From: Cryomorphaceae bacterium | GTDB lineage: Bacteria; Bacteroidota; Bacteroidia; Flavobacteriales; Flavobacteriaceae | NCBI GenBank assembly: GCA_003331265.1 | Contig: QOPV01000009.1 | Span: 1 to 62,500 of the forward strand | Length of the DNA: 62,500 nucleotides | Reading direction: 5' to 3' | Shown here: in pieces, positions 46,301 to 55,213 of the stretch | Numbering within the stretch: the first letter of the stretch is position 1 | How the letters are laid out: each line of letters opens with the position of its first letter | Translations under genes and position numbers: made by a program | Notes under the pieces: model-generated | The model's database searches: none | Seen by the model: the letters and a program-made list of their open reading frames with translations, nothing else | What the model was told of the DNA's origin: nothing

Positions 46301-46969
46301 ATGGAATTAATATCTAAATACATGAGATTTATTAAGGTAATTCTTTGGTTGCTTATTATCTTTTTCGCTTGGAAAGTTTACGGATCAATTAATGGACCTA
46401 TTGAGTTTAATAAAGTTAAAAATGAGAGATATTTAAAAGTCATTGATAAGCTAAAAGATATTCGTAACGCTCAAATAGCTTATAAAAGTGTAAACGGTAT
46501 TTATTCAGATAATTTTGAAGGTTTAATAAAATTTATTGACACTGCTCAATACACATTAATTCAAAAAAGAGATTCGAGTTTTTTAGAATATGACCGTACT
46601 TTTAGAATTGATATGTTAAGAGAAGTTGTAGTTATTGATACACTTGGTTTTGCCTCTGTTAAAGATTCTTTATTTGGAAATTCAGATAGATATAAAAATA
46701 TGTCTAAAGTTCCTATTGAAGGGGTTGATGAAATTTTTAAAATAAAATCTGATGTTATTGATAAAAATGGATATAATGTTCCAGTATTTGAAGTTAGAGT
46801 TTCAAAAGATGTCGTTTTGTTTGATCAAAATAAAGATCTTTTAAAGCAAGAAAAAGGATTAATGTCTGTTGATGGTGTTAATGGCCCAGATATCGTGTTA
46901 GGGTCGCTTACAGAAGTTAGTACCAATGGAAATTGGCCAACAACCTATGACGCAATCGCAAGAAACTAA
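46301..46969 (+). CDS. conserved hypothetical membrane-anchored protein
   Basis: This encodes 222 residues with one N-terminal membrane helix (about 11-27) and a mostly hydrophilic rest. The stretch after it (KLKDIRNAQIAYKSVNG) resembles the start of pseudopilin-like proteins, with a helical N-terminal spine and a region rich in beta strands after it; that similarity is only impressionistic. It precedes DUF3822 and rsmD and is likely part of the same transcript. I do not recognise a function. Confidence 0.65.
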   Translation: MELISKYMRFIKVILWLLIIFFAWKVYGSINGPIEFNKVKNERYLKVIDKLKDIRNAQIAYKSVNGIYSDNFEGLIKFIDTAQYTLIQKRDSSFLEYDRTFRIDMLREVVVIDTLGFASVKDSLFGNSDRYKNMSKVPIEGVDEIFKIKSDVIDKNGYNVPVFEVRVSKDVVLFDQNKDLLKQEKGLMSVDGVNGPDIVLGSLTEVSTNGNWPTTYDAIARN

Positions 46970-47756
46970 AATATCTGCAAGTACTAAACTTATAATAAAA
47001 CTCAGCTCTAGTGCTGTTTCTGTTATTTTATCTGATCAGATTGGAAATATTATTAAATATATTCACAATGATTTCGTAGAAAAAATTGAACCTAAAAATC
47101 TTCCAGAAAAATTAGATTTAATTTTTAATAAATTTAAAATAGATAATTCAGAAATAATAAATATTAAACTTATTGTTTGTAATAAACTTTCCTCATTAGT
47201 TCCTAAAAATCTTTTTGACGAAAAATTGAGCTTAGAATATTTAAAATTCAATTCTAAATTATTAGAAAATGATTTTGCTGCCAATGATTCCATAGACGAA
47301 ATAGAAGCGGTAAATGTATTTCTTCCTTATGTTAATGTAAACAATTATCTAATTGATAGGTTTGGGTCATTTAACTACTATCATTATTCCACTGTTTTAA
47401 TAAAAAAAATAATTAAATACAACTCTGTAAAGGAAATATCTGTTTATGCTAATATTCAATCTGATTACTTTCAGATTTTAATTTTAAAAAACAAAAACCT
47501 CATTTACTTTAATAGTTTTGATGTAAATAATAAAGAAGATATCTTGTATTTTTTACTTTTTTGCTTCGAACAAAATAAAATTGACAATATCAAGACTAAA
47601 CTTTCATTGATTGGAAATATTGAATTTGAAAATAATACTTACAGATTAATAGAGAAATTTATAAATAATATAGAAATAATTGATTTTTTTCAAAAAGAAA
47701 AAACTAAAGTTCAAAATATAAAAAACTATTCCGAAATTGATTATTTAATTTTATGA
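46947..47756 (+). CDS. DUF3822 family protein
   Basis: This encodes 269 residues from the ATG at 46947. An earlier ATG at 46926 would overlap the previous gene by 44 bases, and the N-terminus reads better from 46947. The sequence and the position directly before rsmD fit DUF3822, a Bacteroidota family with an actin/hexokinase-like fold of unknown role. Translation is coupled to rsmD through an ATGA overlap at 47753-47756. Confidence 0.82.
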   Translation: MTQSQETKISASTKLIIKLSSSAVSVILSDQIGNIIKYIHNDFVEKIEPKNLPEKLDLIFNKFKIDNSEIINIKLIVCNKLSSLVPKNLFDEKLSLEYLKFNSKLLENDFAANDSIDEIEAVNVFLPYVNVNNYLIDRFGSFNYYHYSTVLIKKIIKYNSVKEISVYANIQSDYFQILILKNKNLIYFNSFDVNNKEDILYFLLFCFEQNKIDNIKTKLSLIGNIEFENNTYRLIEKFINNIEIIDFFQKEKTKVQNIKNYSEIDYLIL

Positions 47757-48289
47757 GAATTATATCGGGGATAAATAAAGGAAGAAAAATTCAAGCCCCC
47801 AAAAACTTACCTGTTAGGCCGACAACTGATCAATCTAAAGAGGCTTTATTCAATATTATTTCTAATGATTATGATCTTTCAAAAATTTCAATACTTGATT
47901 TATTTTCAGGGACAGGAAACATAAGCTATGAATTTTTCTCAAGAGGAACAAAAAATATAACTTGTGTAGATTTAAATGGAAGGTGTATAAATTTTATAAA
48001 AAGTATTTCAAATAATTTGTCATTTAATTTGAAAATTATTAAATCAGATGTTTATAAATTTTTAAAAAGAAATACTACAAACTATGATATAATATTTGCT
48101 GACCCACCATACAGTTTTGAAGACGTTAGTTATGAAAAAATAATTGAATTAATAATTGAAAAAGAAATATTGAATCAAGGGGGCTTGATAATTATTGAAC
48201 ATTCCAAAAAAACTAATTTAAAAAATATTCAAAACCACATAGAAACTAGAGAATACGGCGGATGTTGTTTTAGTTTTTTTAAAATATAA
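47753..48289 (+). CDS. rsmD: 16S rRNA (guanine(966)-N2)-methyltransferase
   Basis: This encodes 178 residues. It has the SAM-binding LDLFSGTGN motif, the catalytic DPPY motif (FADPPYSF), and an N-terminal RIISG start with RPTTDQSKEALFN. This identifies RsmD. It overlaps DUF3822 by 4 bases and is the last gene of the small operon. Confidence 0.95.
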   Translation: MRIISGINKGRKIQAPKNLPVRPTTDQSKEALFNIISNDYDLSKISILDLFSGTGNISYEFFSRGTKNITCVDLNGRCINFIKSISNNLSFNLKIIKSDVYKFLKRNTTNYDIIFADPPYSFEDVSYEKIIELIIEKEILNQGGLIIIEHSKKTNLKNIQNHIETREYGGCCFSFFKI

Positions 48290-48335
48290 AATACTCTATT
48301 CCAGTAATTTATGTATATTTATATTAACCTTTAGA

Positions 48336-49370
48336 TTAGATATCTAAAAATGCACTAATAGGTTTATGATCAGACAAATTTTCATCAAAAATATAAAAAC
48401 TTTTAGCATAAATGGATGGTGAAATAAAAACATAATCTATTCTAATTGGCAAAAATTTAAACTCATATGTAGAGCCAAAACCATTTCCTTTTAATTTAAA
48501 TACATCATCAAATTTTTCTATTATTTTTTTATAAATATAAGAATGCTCTGTATTATTTAAATCAACTGTCAATATCGATTTATAAGGAGATCTTGAAACA
48601 TGATTTAGCAAGCTGTCTAATTGTTTTTTTTGAGCTATGTAAGAGTATTTGATTTTATCTATAACATTTTTAATTGTTGTCAAATCTGTATTTAAACTAT
48701 TAACATCTACCTTAAAAGACTCAAAATGGGCATTATACACCCTAATTGTATCCTTTTTCTCAATTATGTCTATAAAAATTGCATTATTAATTGCATTATT
48801 AATTCCACCATCAAACTCTACCACCCCCCTATTAACAATATAATTATTGGTATAAATAGATAAACCTACATTGTCACCAGAGAAATAAATATGTTTATTC
48901 CTGTAACTACTAAGCAATTGCTCATAATCCCCGTGGTATTCTTGGATGGACAAAACTTCAGGCATTTCACTAATGAAAAATTTCTTTATTTGATAAGGCA
49001 CGCTGTCCCTATCAATCCAGTTGTAATGATTAAATAACCTTGAATTAAAACTCATTACCTCAAATCCTTCTTTCTTTATTTCTGCCTCAGCCCCTATTTT
49101 ATATAAAGAAACTGAATTATAAAATAAAAATAACATAGTTAAAACAGGCAATAAAACCCTCAAATCAATTTTTAAAGCCCAATAGAAAAAAAAACATAGG
49201 TTTATAAAAAATAATACAGGAAATAAAAAAGTGAGAAATGAAATTATCGAGAAAATTGAATGATGGTAGTTACTTAAAATAAAACAAACTAATATCAACA
49301 CAGAGTTTAATATGTTGATCAAAAACAACATTCTGTAAAAAAAACTAATGCTGTATTTAAGAAAACTCAA
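48336..49370 (-). CDS. membrane-anchored endonuclease/exonuclease/phosphatase (EEP) family protein
   Basis: This encodes 344 residues. Three or four N-terminal membrane helices (about 8-95) are followed by an EEP-fold domain: SFNSR start, IQEYHGD, TVDLNNT and a C-terminal LSDHKPI. The catalytic Asp-His pairs are present. Substrate is unknown; members act on phosphodiesters or nucleic acids. It is the last gene of the mutL operon and overlaps rhomboid 2 by 4 bases. Confidence 0.87.
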   Translation of the reverse strand: MSFLKYSISFFYRMLFLINILNSVLILVCFILSNYHHSIFSIISFLTFLFPVLFFINLCFFFYWALKIDLRVLLPVLTMLFLFYNSVSLYKIGAEAEIKKEGFEVMSFNSRLFNHYNWIDRDSVPYQIKKFFISEMPEVLSIQEYHGDYEQLLSSYRNKHIYFSGDNVGLSIYTNNYIVNRGVVEFDGGINNAINNAIFIDIIEKKDTIRVYNAHFESFKVDVNSLNTDLTTIKNVIDKIKYSYIAQKKQLDSLLNHVSRSPYKSILTVDLNNTEHSYIYKKIIEKFDDVFKLKGNGFGSTYEFKFLPIRIDYVFISPSIYAKSFYIFDENLSDHKPISAFLDI

Positions 49371-50227
49371 TTTTCTCCAGCTTTAAAAAGAGTTTCTTTT
49401 TCACTTTTAGTTAAACTATCATAGCCGGACTTACTTATTTTATCTAATATTAAGTCTATTTTTTTTTGATCTATTGATTGATTAGAATTTTTTTTATAAT
49501 TTTTCTTTTTGTAAACTTTTCTAACTTTAGTTTTTTTATTGAAAAAATATTTTAAATAGTTTATAAAATTGATTAACCAATCTCCACTGTCTTTTCCTTT
49601 AGATAATTGTGAATTATAAAAATATCCCCATGCAGCTCCCCCTAAATGAGCTAAATGACCGCCTGAGTTTCCAAATGGAATTTGAATTACATCTACTATT
49701 ATAAAAAATATCGCGATATATAGAATCTTAACATCAAAAAGCACTAATCTAAAACTATAATGGGGCATGTAGGCTGCTAAAAAAACAAAAACAGCCATCG
49801 CTCCTGCAGAAGCACCAATCATAGGTGGTTTTAGACCCTTAAAGACAGGAAATAGATTATAACTAATTAAGTAAGTTAAAGATCCAAACAATAATCCAAT
49901 TAAAAATATTTTAAGAAATTTTTCTTTTCCAAATAGATCCAAAACAACTCTTCCACTGAAGTAAAGAATTATCATATTACCCAATAGGTGCCATAAATCA
50001 GCATGAAAAAAGCCATATGTTATCAATGACCATGGCTTAAAAAATAATTCCGAAATTGACGGAGATACTTGAAATAAATCAATTATAGAATAAGGGCTTA
50101 TATTAAATAAAAACAAAAATGTATTTAAAATGAAAGGAACTATAAAACAGATAATCATCCAAACTATAATTTGACTTAAAATATTTAAATTATCATATTT
50201 ATATTTTAAACTATTTATTAATTCCAT
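49367..50227 (-). CDS. rhomboid-family intramembrane serine protease (second of a tandem pair)
   Basis: This encodes 286 residues with about six membrane helices. The nucleophile serine is in GASAGAMA, with a histidine in HLAHLGGAAWGY in a later helix. A charged C-terminal tail of about 80 residues (rich in Lys, then KIDLILDKIS) extends into the cytoplasm. It overlaps the first rhomboid by 10 bases and the EEP gene by 4 bases. The substrate is unknown. Confidence 0.92.
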   Translation of the reverse strand: MELINSLKYKYDNLNILSQIIVWMIICFIVPFILNTFLFLFNISPYSIIDLFQVSPSISELFFKPWSLITYGFFHADLWHLLGNMIILYFSGRVVLDLFGKEKFLKIFLIGLLFGSLTYLISYNLFPVFKGLKPPMIGASAGAMAVFVFLAAYMPHYSFRLVLFDVKILYIAIFFIIVDVIQIPFGNSGGHLAHLGGAAWGYFYNSQLSKGKDSGDWLINFINYLKYFFNKKTKVRKVYKKKNYKKNSNQSIDQKKIDLILDKISKSGYDSLTKSEKETLFKAGEN

Positions 50228-50955
50228 CTGTTGTTATTAAATTGATTTCTTTTCCAATACCACACCATTATGAACCCAGTCAATGCTCCGCCCACATGTG
50301 CAAAATGAGCAATTGGACCAAGTGAAAATGATGAAAAACCGAAAAACAGATCCATTAGGATTAAACCTGGAACTAAAAATTTTGCTTTAATAGGAATCGG
50401 TGGGAATAGAAGCATCAGTTCTGAATTAGGAAATGAAAAAGCAAAAGCCACTAAAACTCCATATATAGCACCAGAAGCACCAACTAAAGAGGAATTATAA
50501 GCGGAATATGCCGAGTTAATACTTTCCTCGTCAACAAATTGCAAAATAGAAGTATTGTATGATCCCTCTATCAATATTTGCTTAAAAGAGTTAAAAGTAA
50601 AATTATTTACCTCTAGGGCGTAGTATACGGATTGAATTTCTAAATGATAAACTAATAATTGTAATGCAGCAGCTCCAAAACCTGCGGAAAAATAAAAAAA
50701 TAAAAACTTTTTTGAGCCCCACATTTGAACTAAAGGAGAGCCAAACATCCAAAGAGCGAACATATTAAAAAGAATATGATAAAAATTCCCATGCATAAAC
50801 ATGTGAGTAAGGAATTGAGTAAAAATGAACCTATCATTTTTAAAATAATGGAGAGCCAATAGATCGTTAGCTATATCTCCCAAAAAACCAGAACCAATAA
50901 AAAACAAAATATTGACGATCAGTAATTGCTTGATGGTTTCAGGGATAGTTCTCAT
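50218..50955 (-). CDS. rhomboid-family intramembrane serine protease (first of a tandem pair)
   Basis: This encodes 245 residues. It has the membrane layout of a rhomboid with serine in GASGAIYG and histidine in HFAHVGGALTGF, plus the HMFMHGNFYHILFNM signature of helix 2. The gene overlaps mutL by 4 bases (ATGA) and the second rhomboid by 10. Unlike the second copy it has no long cytoplasmic tail. Tandem pairs next to mutL are a typical arrangement in this group. Confidence 0.93.
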   Translation of the reverse strand: MRTIPETIKQLLIVNILFFIGSGFLGDIANDLLALHYFKNDRFIFTQFLTHMFMHGNFYHILFNMFALWMFGSPLVQMWGSKKFLFFYFSAGFGAAALQLLVYHLEIQSVYYALEVNNFTFNSFKQILIEGSYNTSILQFVDEESINSAYSAYNSSLVGASGAIYGVLVAFAFSFPNSELMLLFPPIPIKAKFLVPGLILMDLFFGFSSFSLGPIAHFAHVGGALTGFIMVWYWKRNQFNNNRWN

Positions 50956-52727
50956 TTAAAAAACATCTTTTTAATCGATTCCAAAGAAATTACTTTAAAA
51001 ATCAATTTATTAAAAGGAGAAATATTCGCTTCTTTACACGCAAACAAATCATTAACCAAAGATTCTTGTTGAGCAATACCTAGATTATCTCCGTTTTTAA
51101 TAGCAGAACATTTAGCTAATACTTTTGAAATGTAATCGTTCAAACTATCACTATTATTTTTATAATCTGACATTTGATTATTAATAAGGGTCTGAAAAAT
51201 ATCATGTATTTGATTCTCTGAAAAAACAGGGTGAATTGAAGAAACCTCTACTTGATTTTTTGTAAACTTACTAAAGTTAAAACCCAAATGAATTAATGAA
51301 GTTTTAGCTTCCATAAGAAATCTAATTTCTGTAGTATTTAAATCTAATTTTACAGGAAATATTAATGCTTGAGAAACATTATTATCAAAAGACAGCTCAG
51401 ATAAAAATTTTTCATAAAGAATTCTTTGATGTGCTCTTTTTTGATCTATTATTACCATGCCTGAACTAATCTTTGTAATTATATATGAATTATCAAACTG
51501 AAAAGCAGAAAAAGAAGTTTGACTAACGTTTTCAGCAAAAATATTTTGAAATAAAGATTCTTTTTCAATTGAAGTCTCAGGATTTAAATCAATATTCTGA
51601 GTTGAATCTATACTAATATCAAAGGGGTTATATGATTTATTAAAGTCAATATTGGGAATAGTTGCTTTTTTATTCTTGTAATTATAAGGGGTATTTAAAT
51701 TAACACTGTTATCAAAATCTATTGATGGACAAATATTAAATTGACCTAAACTATGCTTAATTGCAGACTTGAGTATCGCATATATGGACTGATCATTATC
51801 AAACTTTATTTCTGTTTTATTTGGATGAATATTTACATCTATTGAATCTTTTGGAACACTAAATTGTAAATAATAAGATGGTTGATGATTTTCAACTATC
51901 ATACCCTCGTAGGCTGACCTAACAGCGTGGTGCAAATGGCTATTTCTTACAAATCTATTGTTTACAAAAAAGAATTGAGAGGTCTTTGTTTTCCTAGAAT
52001 ATTCAGGTTTAATGATAAACCCTTCAATATTAGCAATTTGAGTTAATTCATTGATAGGAACAAGTTTTTCCTTAGTTGATTTTCCGAAAATTCTAACAAT
52101 TCTTTCTTTAAAAATAGATTTTTTTAAGTTGAAAATTTCATTTTCATTGTTGATAAATATAAAATTAGTATTGTGATTTATTAAAGCAACCCTATGAAAT
52201 TCATCAATAATATGTCTTAATTCAACATTATCTGATTTTAAAAAATTTCTTCTAGCAGGAATATTAAAAAACAAATTTTTAACAGAAATTGAAGTTCCTT
52301 TTTTGCATAAAACCTCGTCTTTCGAAATTATTTTTCCTCCCTCTAATTTAATCTCATTGCCTAAATTCTTATCTGAAATTTGATTTGAGGTAATTGATAA
52401 ATGAGAAACAGAAGCTATACTAGATAAAGCCTCGCCTCTAAAACCCATTGTTTTTAAATCAAATAAATCTTTTGGTTTTCTAATTTTTGAGGTTGCATGT
52501 CTTACATAACACAGACTCAAATCGTCACTATTCATACCCAATCCATCATCAATAACTTGAATAAGTGTTTTACCTGCATGTTTTATTATTAATTTGATGT
52601 TTTTAGATCCGCAATCAACTGAGTTCTCTAAAAGTTCTTTTACCACGGAAGAAGGTCTTTGAACTACCTCACCTGCAGCAATTTGATTAGCAACATTTTC
52701 AGGAAGTAATTTAATTAAACTGCTCAT
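50952..52727 (-). CDS. mutL: DNA mismatch repair protein MutL
   Basis: This encodes 591 residues. The GHKL ATPase domain is clear (KELLENSVDCGS, DDGLGM, TMGFRGEALSS), followed by a transducer domain to about 330 and the C-terminal dimerisation domain. The place of the endonuclease motif DQHAxxERxxYE reads DQKRAHQRILYE (starting at 428): the histidine is Lys and the first metal-binding Glu is Gln. A CPHGRP-like motif is also missing near the C-terminus (reads ISPFNKLIF). Nicking activity is therefore doubtful. It shares one base with the upstream small gene (TAATG) and overlaps the rhomboid by four. Confidence 0.94.
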   Translation of the reverse strand: MSSLIKLLPENVANQIAAGEVVQRPSSVVKELLENSVDCGSKNIKLIIKHAGKTLIQVIDDGLGMNSDDLSLCYVRHATSKIRKPKDLFDLKTMGFRGEALSSIASVSHLSITSNQISDKNLGNEIKLEGGKIISKDEVLCKKGTSISVKNLFFNIPARRNFLKSDNVELRHIIDEFHRVALINHNTNFIFINNENEIFNLKKSIFKERIVRIFGKSTKEKLVPINELTQIANIEGFIIKPEYSRKTKTSQFFFVNNRFVRNSHLHHAVRSAYEGMIVENHQPSYYLQFSVPKDSIDVNIHPNKTEIKFDNDQSIYAILKSAIKHSLGQFNICPSIDFDNSVNLNTPYNYKNKKATIPNIDFNKSYNPFDISIDSTQNIDLNPETSIEKESLFQNIFAENVSQTSFSAFQFDNSYIITKISSGMVIIDQKRAHQRILYEKFLSELSFDNNVSQALIFPVKLDLNTTEIRFLMEAKTSLIHLGFNFSKFTKNQVEVSSIHPVFSENQIHDIFQTLINNQMSDYKNNSDSLNDYISKVLAKCSAIKNGDNLGIAQQESLVNDLFACKEANISPFNKLIFKVISLESIKKMFFK

Positions 52728-53011
52728 TAAAGAAATATTGAAAGATCAAAATCTATAATAAATAAAAAAACCAAAACCAATAATAAAACAATAACAATAA
52801 TTACTTTAGAAAAACTACTATTAGATCTATTTCTGTGCATAATCCTAGCTTCTTTCCATCGAGAGGATATATCGGCTGAACTAGTTGAAGTTCTATTCTT
52901 TGAATAAACTGATTCAAAATCGTATATATTATCTACAGATTTGTCTTTATAATATCTTGGATTATAAGTAAAACGTTTATTTTTTTCTAATTTAAATAAA
53001 TTAACTTTCAA
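52727..53011 (-). CDS. small conserved membrane protein upstream of mutL
   Basis: This encodes 94 residues with one C-terminal membrane helix (about 69-90) and a hydrophilic, serine/arginine-rich N-terminal two thirds. The start has a KFTYNPRYY-like stretch. Equivalent small genes in flavobacteria are, as I recall, labelled riboflavin synthase subunit beta in some databases, which the sequence does not support. It overlaps mutL by one base. The function is unknown. Confidence 0.75.
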   Translation of the reverse strand: MKVNLFKLEKNKRFTYNPRYYKDKSVDNIYDFESVYSKNRTSTSSADISSRWKEARIMHRNRSNSSFSKVIIVIVLLLVLVFLFIIDFDLSIFL

Positions 53012-53030
53012 TAGATTGGATATTTAATGT

Positions 53031-53038
53031 CAAATGTA
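53031..53038 (-). promoter_or_regulatory. promoter -7 box for the mutL operon
   Basis: On the minus strand this reads TACATTTG, an exact match to TAnnTTTG, 19 bases before the start at 53011. A possible TTTG -33 element (53063-53066, minus strand) lies 24 bases further upstream. Confidence 0.5.
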
Positions 53039-53084
53039 CAAAAATGAGCATATAAATTAAGTCAAAACATCAAACAGGAATGAT

Positions 53085-53092
53085 TATCTTAG
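53085..53092 (+). promoter_or_regulatory. promoter -7 box (one mismatch) for the DHH gene
   Basis: TATCTTAG differs from TAnnTTTG in one position and ends 6 bases before the ATG at 53099, pointing to a leaderless or nearly leaderless transcript. Confidence 0.35.
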
Positions 53093-53098
53093 CAAATT

Positions 53099-54121
53099 AT
53101 GAAAAATAAAAATACTTCCATTTTAAAAGGCTTAATTTCCGATAAAAAAAAAGTAGTAATTGTTCCACATACTAGCCCAGATGGAGACGCCATTGGGAGT
53201 AGCCTGGCTTTAATGCATCTTTTAAAAAACATGGGGCATACAGTCAATGTATTAAGTCCAAATCAACCTCCTTATTTTTTAAAATGGAGTCCAGGTTTTG
53301 AAGAAATAATATACTATGAATTTGATGAAGAAAAATGCTCTAAAATAATCAATAATTCAGATTTAATCTTCACTTTAGACTTTAATGATTTAAATCGAAT
53401 TGGAGAATTAGGAAATCTAGTTAAATCATCCTCTTCAAAAATTATTATGATTGATCATCATCAAAATCCAAATGATTATGCAGATTTAATTTTCTCCAAA
53501 CCAGACATAGGTTCCACTTGTGAGTTACTATATGAAATAATTACACAATTGGGCTACAAAGAATTGATAAATTCTAAAATTGCTTCGTGTTTATATCTGG
53601 GTATAATGACAGACACTGGCTCATTTCAATATTCTAATGTCACATCACGCACTCATGAAATTGTAGCCGATCTAATTAAAAATGGAGTTGATCAAAGTGA
53701 AATTTACAATAAAGTTTATAACGATGCCTCAAAAAGCAAATTAAAAGTATTGGGTTGTGCTCTCAGCAATTTAAAACAAATAAAAGAATTAAATACAGCT
53801 TACATGTATTTAAAGAGAAAAGATTTAAAGGAATTTGATTTTAAAAAAGGAGATTCTGAAGGTATAGTAAATTACGGTCTTTCTCTTAAAAATATAAAAT
53901 TTAGTGTTATTTTCATTGAAGATTTCGAAGTGGAAAACAAAATAAAAATTTCTTTTAGATCTCAAGGAGATTTCTCCTGTAACAAATTTGCTAATAATCA
54001 TTTCAACGGAGGAGGGCATACTAATGCAGCAGGGGGAATTGATAAAGGACCAATTGAAGAAATAATAAATAAATTTAAAGAAGTAATCAATCAATATAAA
54101 GAAGAATTAACAAATAACTAA
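53099..54121 (+). CDS. DHH/DHHA1 phosphoesterase (NrnA-type oligoribonuclease / pAp phosphatase)
   Basis: This encodes 340 residues. The DHH family motifs are His24, Asp28, Asp30 (HTSPDGDA), the DHH itself at 119-121 and a C-terminal GGGH (HFNGGGHTNAAGG) in the DHHA1 domain. NrnA-type enzymes degrade short oligonucleotides and dephosphorylate 3'-phosphoadenosine 5'-phosphate. It starts a three-gene plus-strand run with the peptidyl-prolyl isomerase (no gap) and DUF3810. Confidence 0.92.
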   Translation: MKNKNTSILKGLISDKKKVVIVPHTSPDGDAIGSSLALMHLLKNMGHTVNVLSPNQPPYFLKWSPGFEEIIYYEFDEEKCSKIINNSDLIFTLDFNDLNRIGELGNLVKSSSSKIIMIDHHQNPNDYADLIFSKPDIGSTCELLYEIITQLGYKELINSKIASCLYLGIMTDTGSFQYSNVTSRTHEIVADLIKNGVDQSEIYNKVYNDASKSKLKVLGCALSNLKQIKELNTAYMYLKRKDLKEFDFKKGDSEGIVNYGLSLKNIKFSVIFIEDFEVENKIKISFRSQGDFSCNKFANNHFNGGGHTNAAGGIDKGPIEEIINKFKEVINQYKEELTNN

Positions 54122-55201
54122 ATGAAAAATATAATATACTTACTAATAACAACCCTATCGATATCCTCTTGTGTAAGCTCTCATCCAGATTTAAATGAAG
54201 GCTTATATGCTGAAATAAAAACAAATAAAGGGGATATGATAATAAATCTTAATTACAAAGAAACTCCAGTCACGGTTGCAAATTTTATCTCACTAAGTGA
54301 AGGAAAAAACAAAGAGGTCAGTCCAGAATTTGATAAAAAAAAATATTATGACGGATTAGTATTTCATAGAGTAATAGATAATTTTATGATTCAAGGAGGA
54401 TGCCCTTTAGGAACGGGAACAGGAGATCCAGGGTATAAATTCAAAGATGAATTTAATGAAAATTTAATTCATGATGGACCTGGGATTTTATCAATGGCTA
54501 ATTCTGGCCCAAATACAAATGGAAGTCAATTTTTTATAACTCACAAAGAAACACCATGGTTAAATGGTGTTCATTCTGTTTTTGGAAAAGTTATTAATGG
54601 TATTGAAGTGATTGATTCTATTGAACAGAATGATACTATTAAAAATGTCTCAATTATCAGAATAGGAAAAGAGGCGAAAAAATTTAAAGCATCAAAAATA
54701 TTTTCAAATCATTTTGAAGAAGACAGAATTAATAAAGAAGAAAAATTAGCATTATTAGAAAACACTAAACTTGGAAAGAAAACAGAACATGAACAGAAAA
54801 AATCAGTATCTATTTCTACAAATTCTGGATTACAATACATTAAAACATTTGAAAGTAATGGTTCAAAAGTAGATCCCAGTAAAGCTATAATGACACATTA
54901 CGCAGTATATTTTGAAGATGGTTCTTTATTAGACACAAGTATGTTAGAAATTGCTGAACTATATGATACAGTAAATATTAACAAAAAAAATGCTAACGGA
55001 TATACTCCACTTGAGTGTAGAGTTGGCCCTGACGACGCTCTTATTGCGGGTTTTAAGGAAGGTTTAAAGTTATTAGACGTTGGTGATAAGGCAATTATAT
55101 ATCTTCCATATTATTTGGCATATGGAGAGGTTGGTAGAGGATCAATGATTCCTCCAAAATCAAATCTAATTTTTGAAGTAGAAATTGTTGAATTAAAATA
55201 A
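54122..55201 (+). CDS. peptidyl-prolyl isomerase, cyclophilin-FKBP fusion lipoprotein
   Basis: This encodes 359 residues. The lipobox SISSC gives Cys17. The cyclophilin domain (about 30-185) has IQGGCPLGTGTGDPG and NGSQFFITHKE; the FKBP domain (about 235-359) has DGSLLDTS, GFKEGLKLL and GRGSMIPPKS. Two catalytic folds in one protein suggest a general folding helper for periplasmic or outer-membrane proteins. It begins immediately after the DHH gene (no gap). Confidence 0.92.
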   Translation: MKNIIYLLITTLSISSCVSSHPDLNEGLYAEIKTNKGDMIINLNYKETPVTVANFISLSEGKNKEVSPEFDKKKYYDGLVFHRVIDNFMIQGGCPLGTGTGDPGYKFKDEFNENLIHDGPGILSMANSGPNTNGSQFFITHKETPWLNGVHSVFGKVINGIEVIDSIEQNDTIKNVSIIRIGKEAKKFKASKIFSNHFEEDRINKEEKLALLENTKLGKKTEHEQKKSVSISTNSGLQYIKTFESNGSKVDPSKAIMTHYAVYFEDGSLLDTSMLEIAELYDTVNINKKNANGYTPLECRVGPDDALIAGFKEGLKLLDVGDKAIIYLPYYLAYGEVGRGSMIPPKSNLIFEVEIVELK

Positions 55202-55213
55202 TATATAAAAGGA

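Noticed and set aside
48336-48347. Perfect 12-bp AT-rich palindrome at the rsmD/EEP convergent junction as a terminator
   Set aside because: It has no GC-rich stem, covers the stop codon of the EEP gene and would form a weak hairpin.
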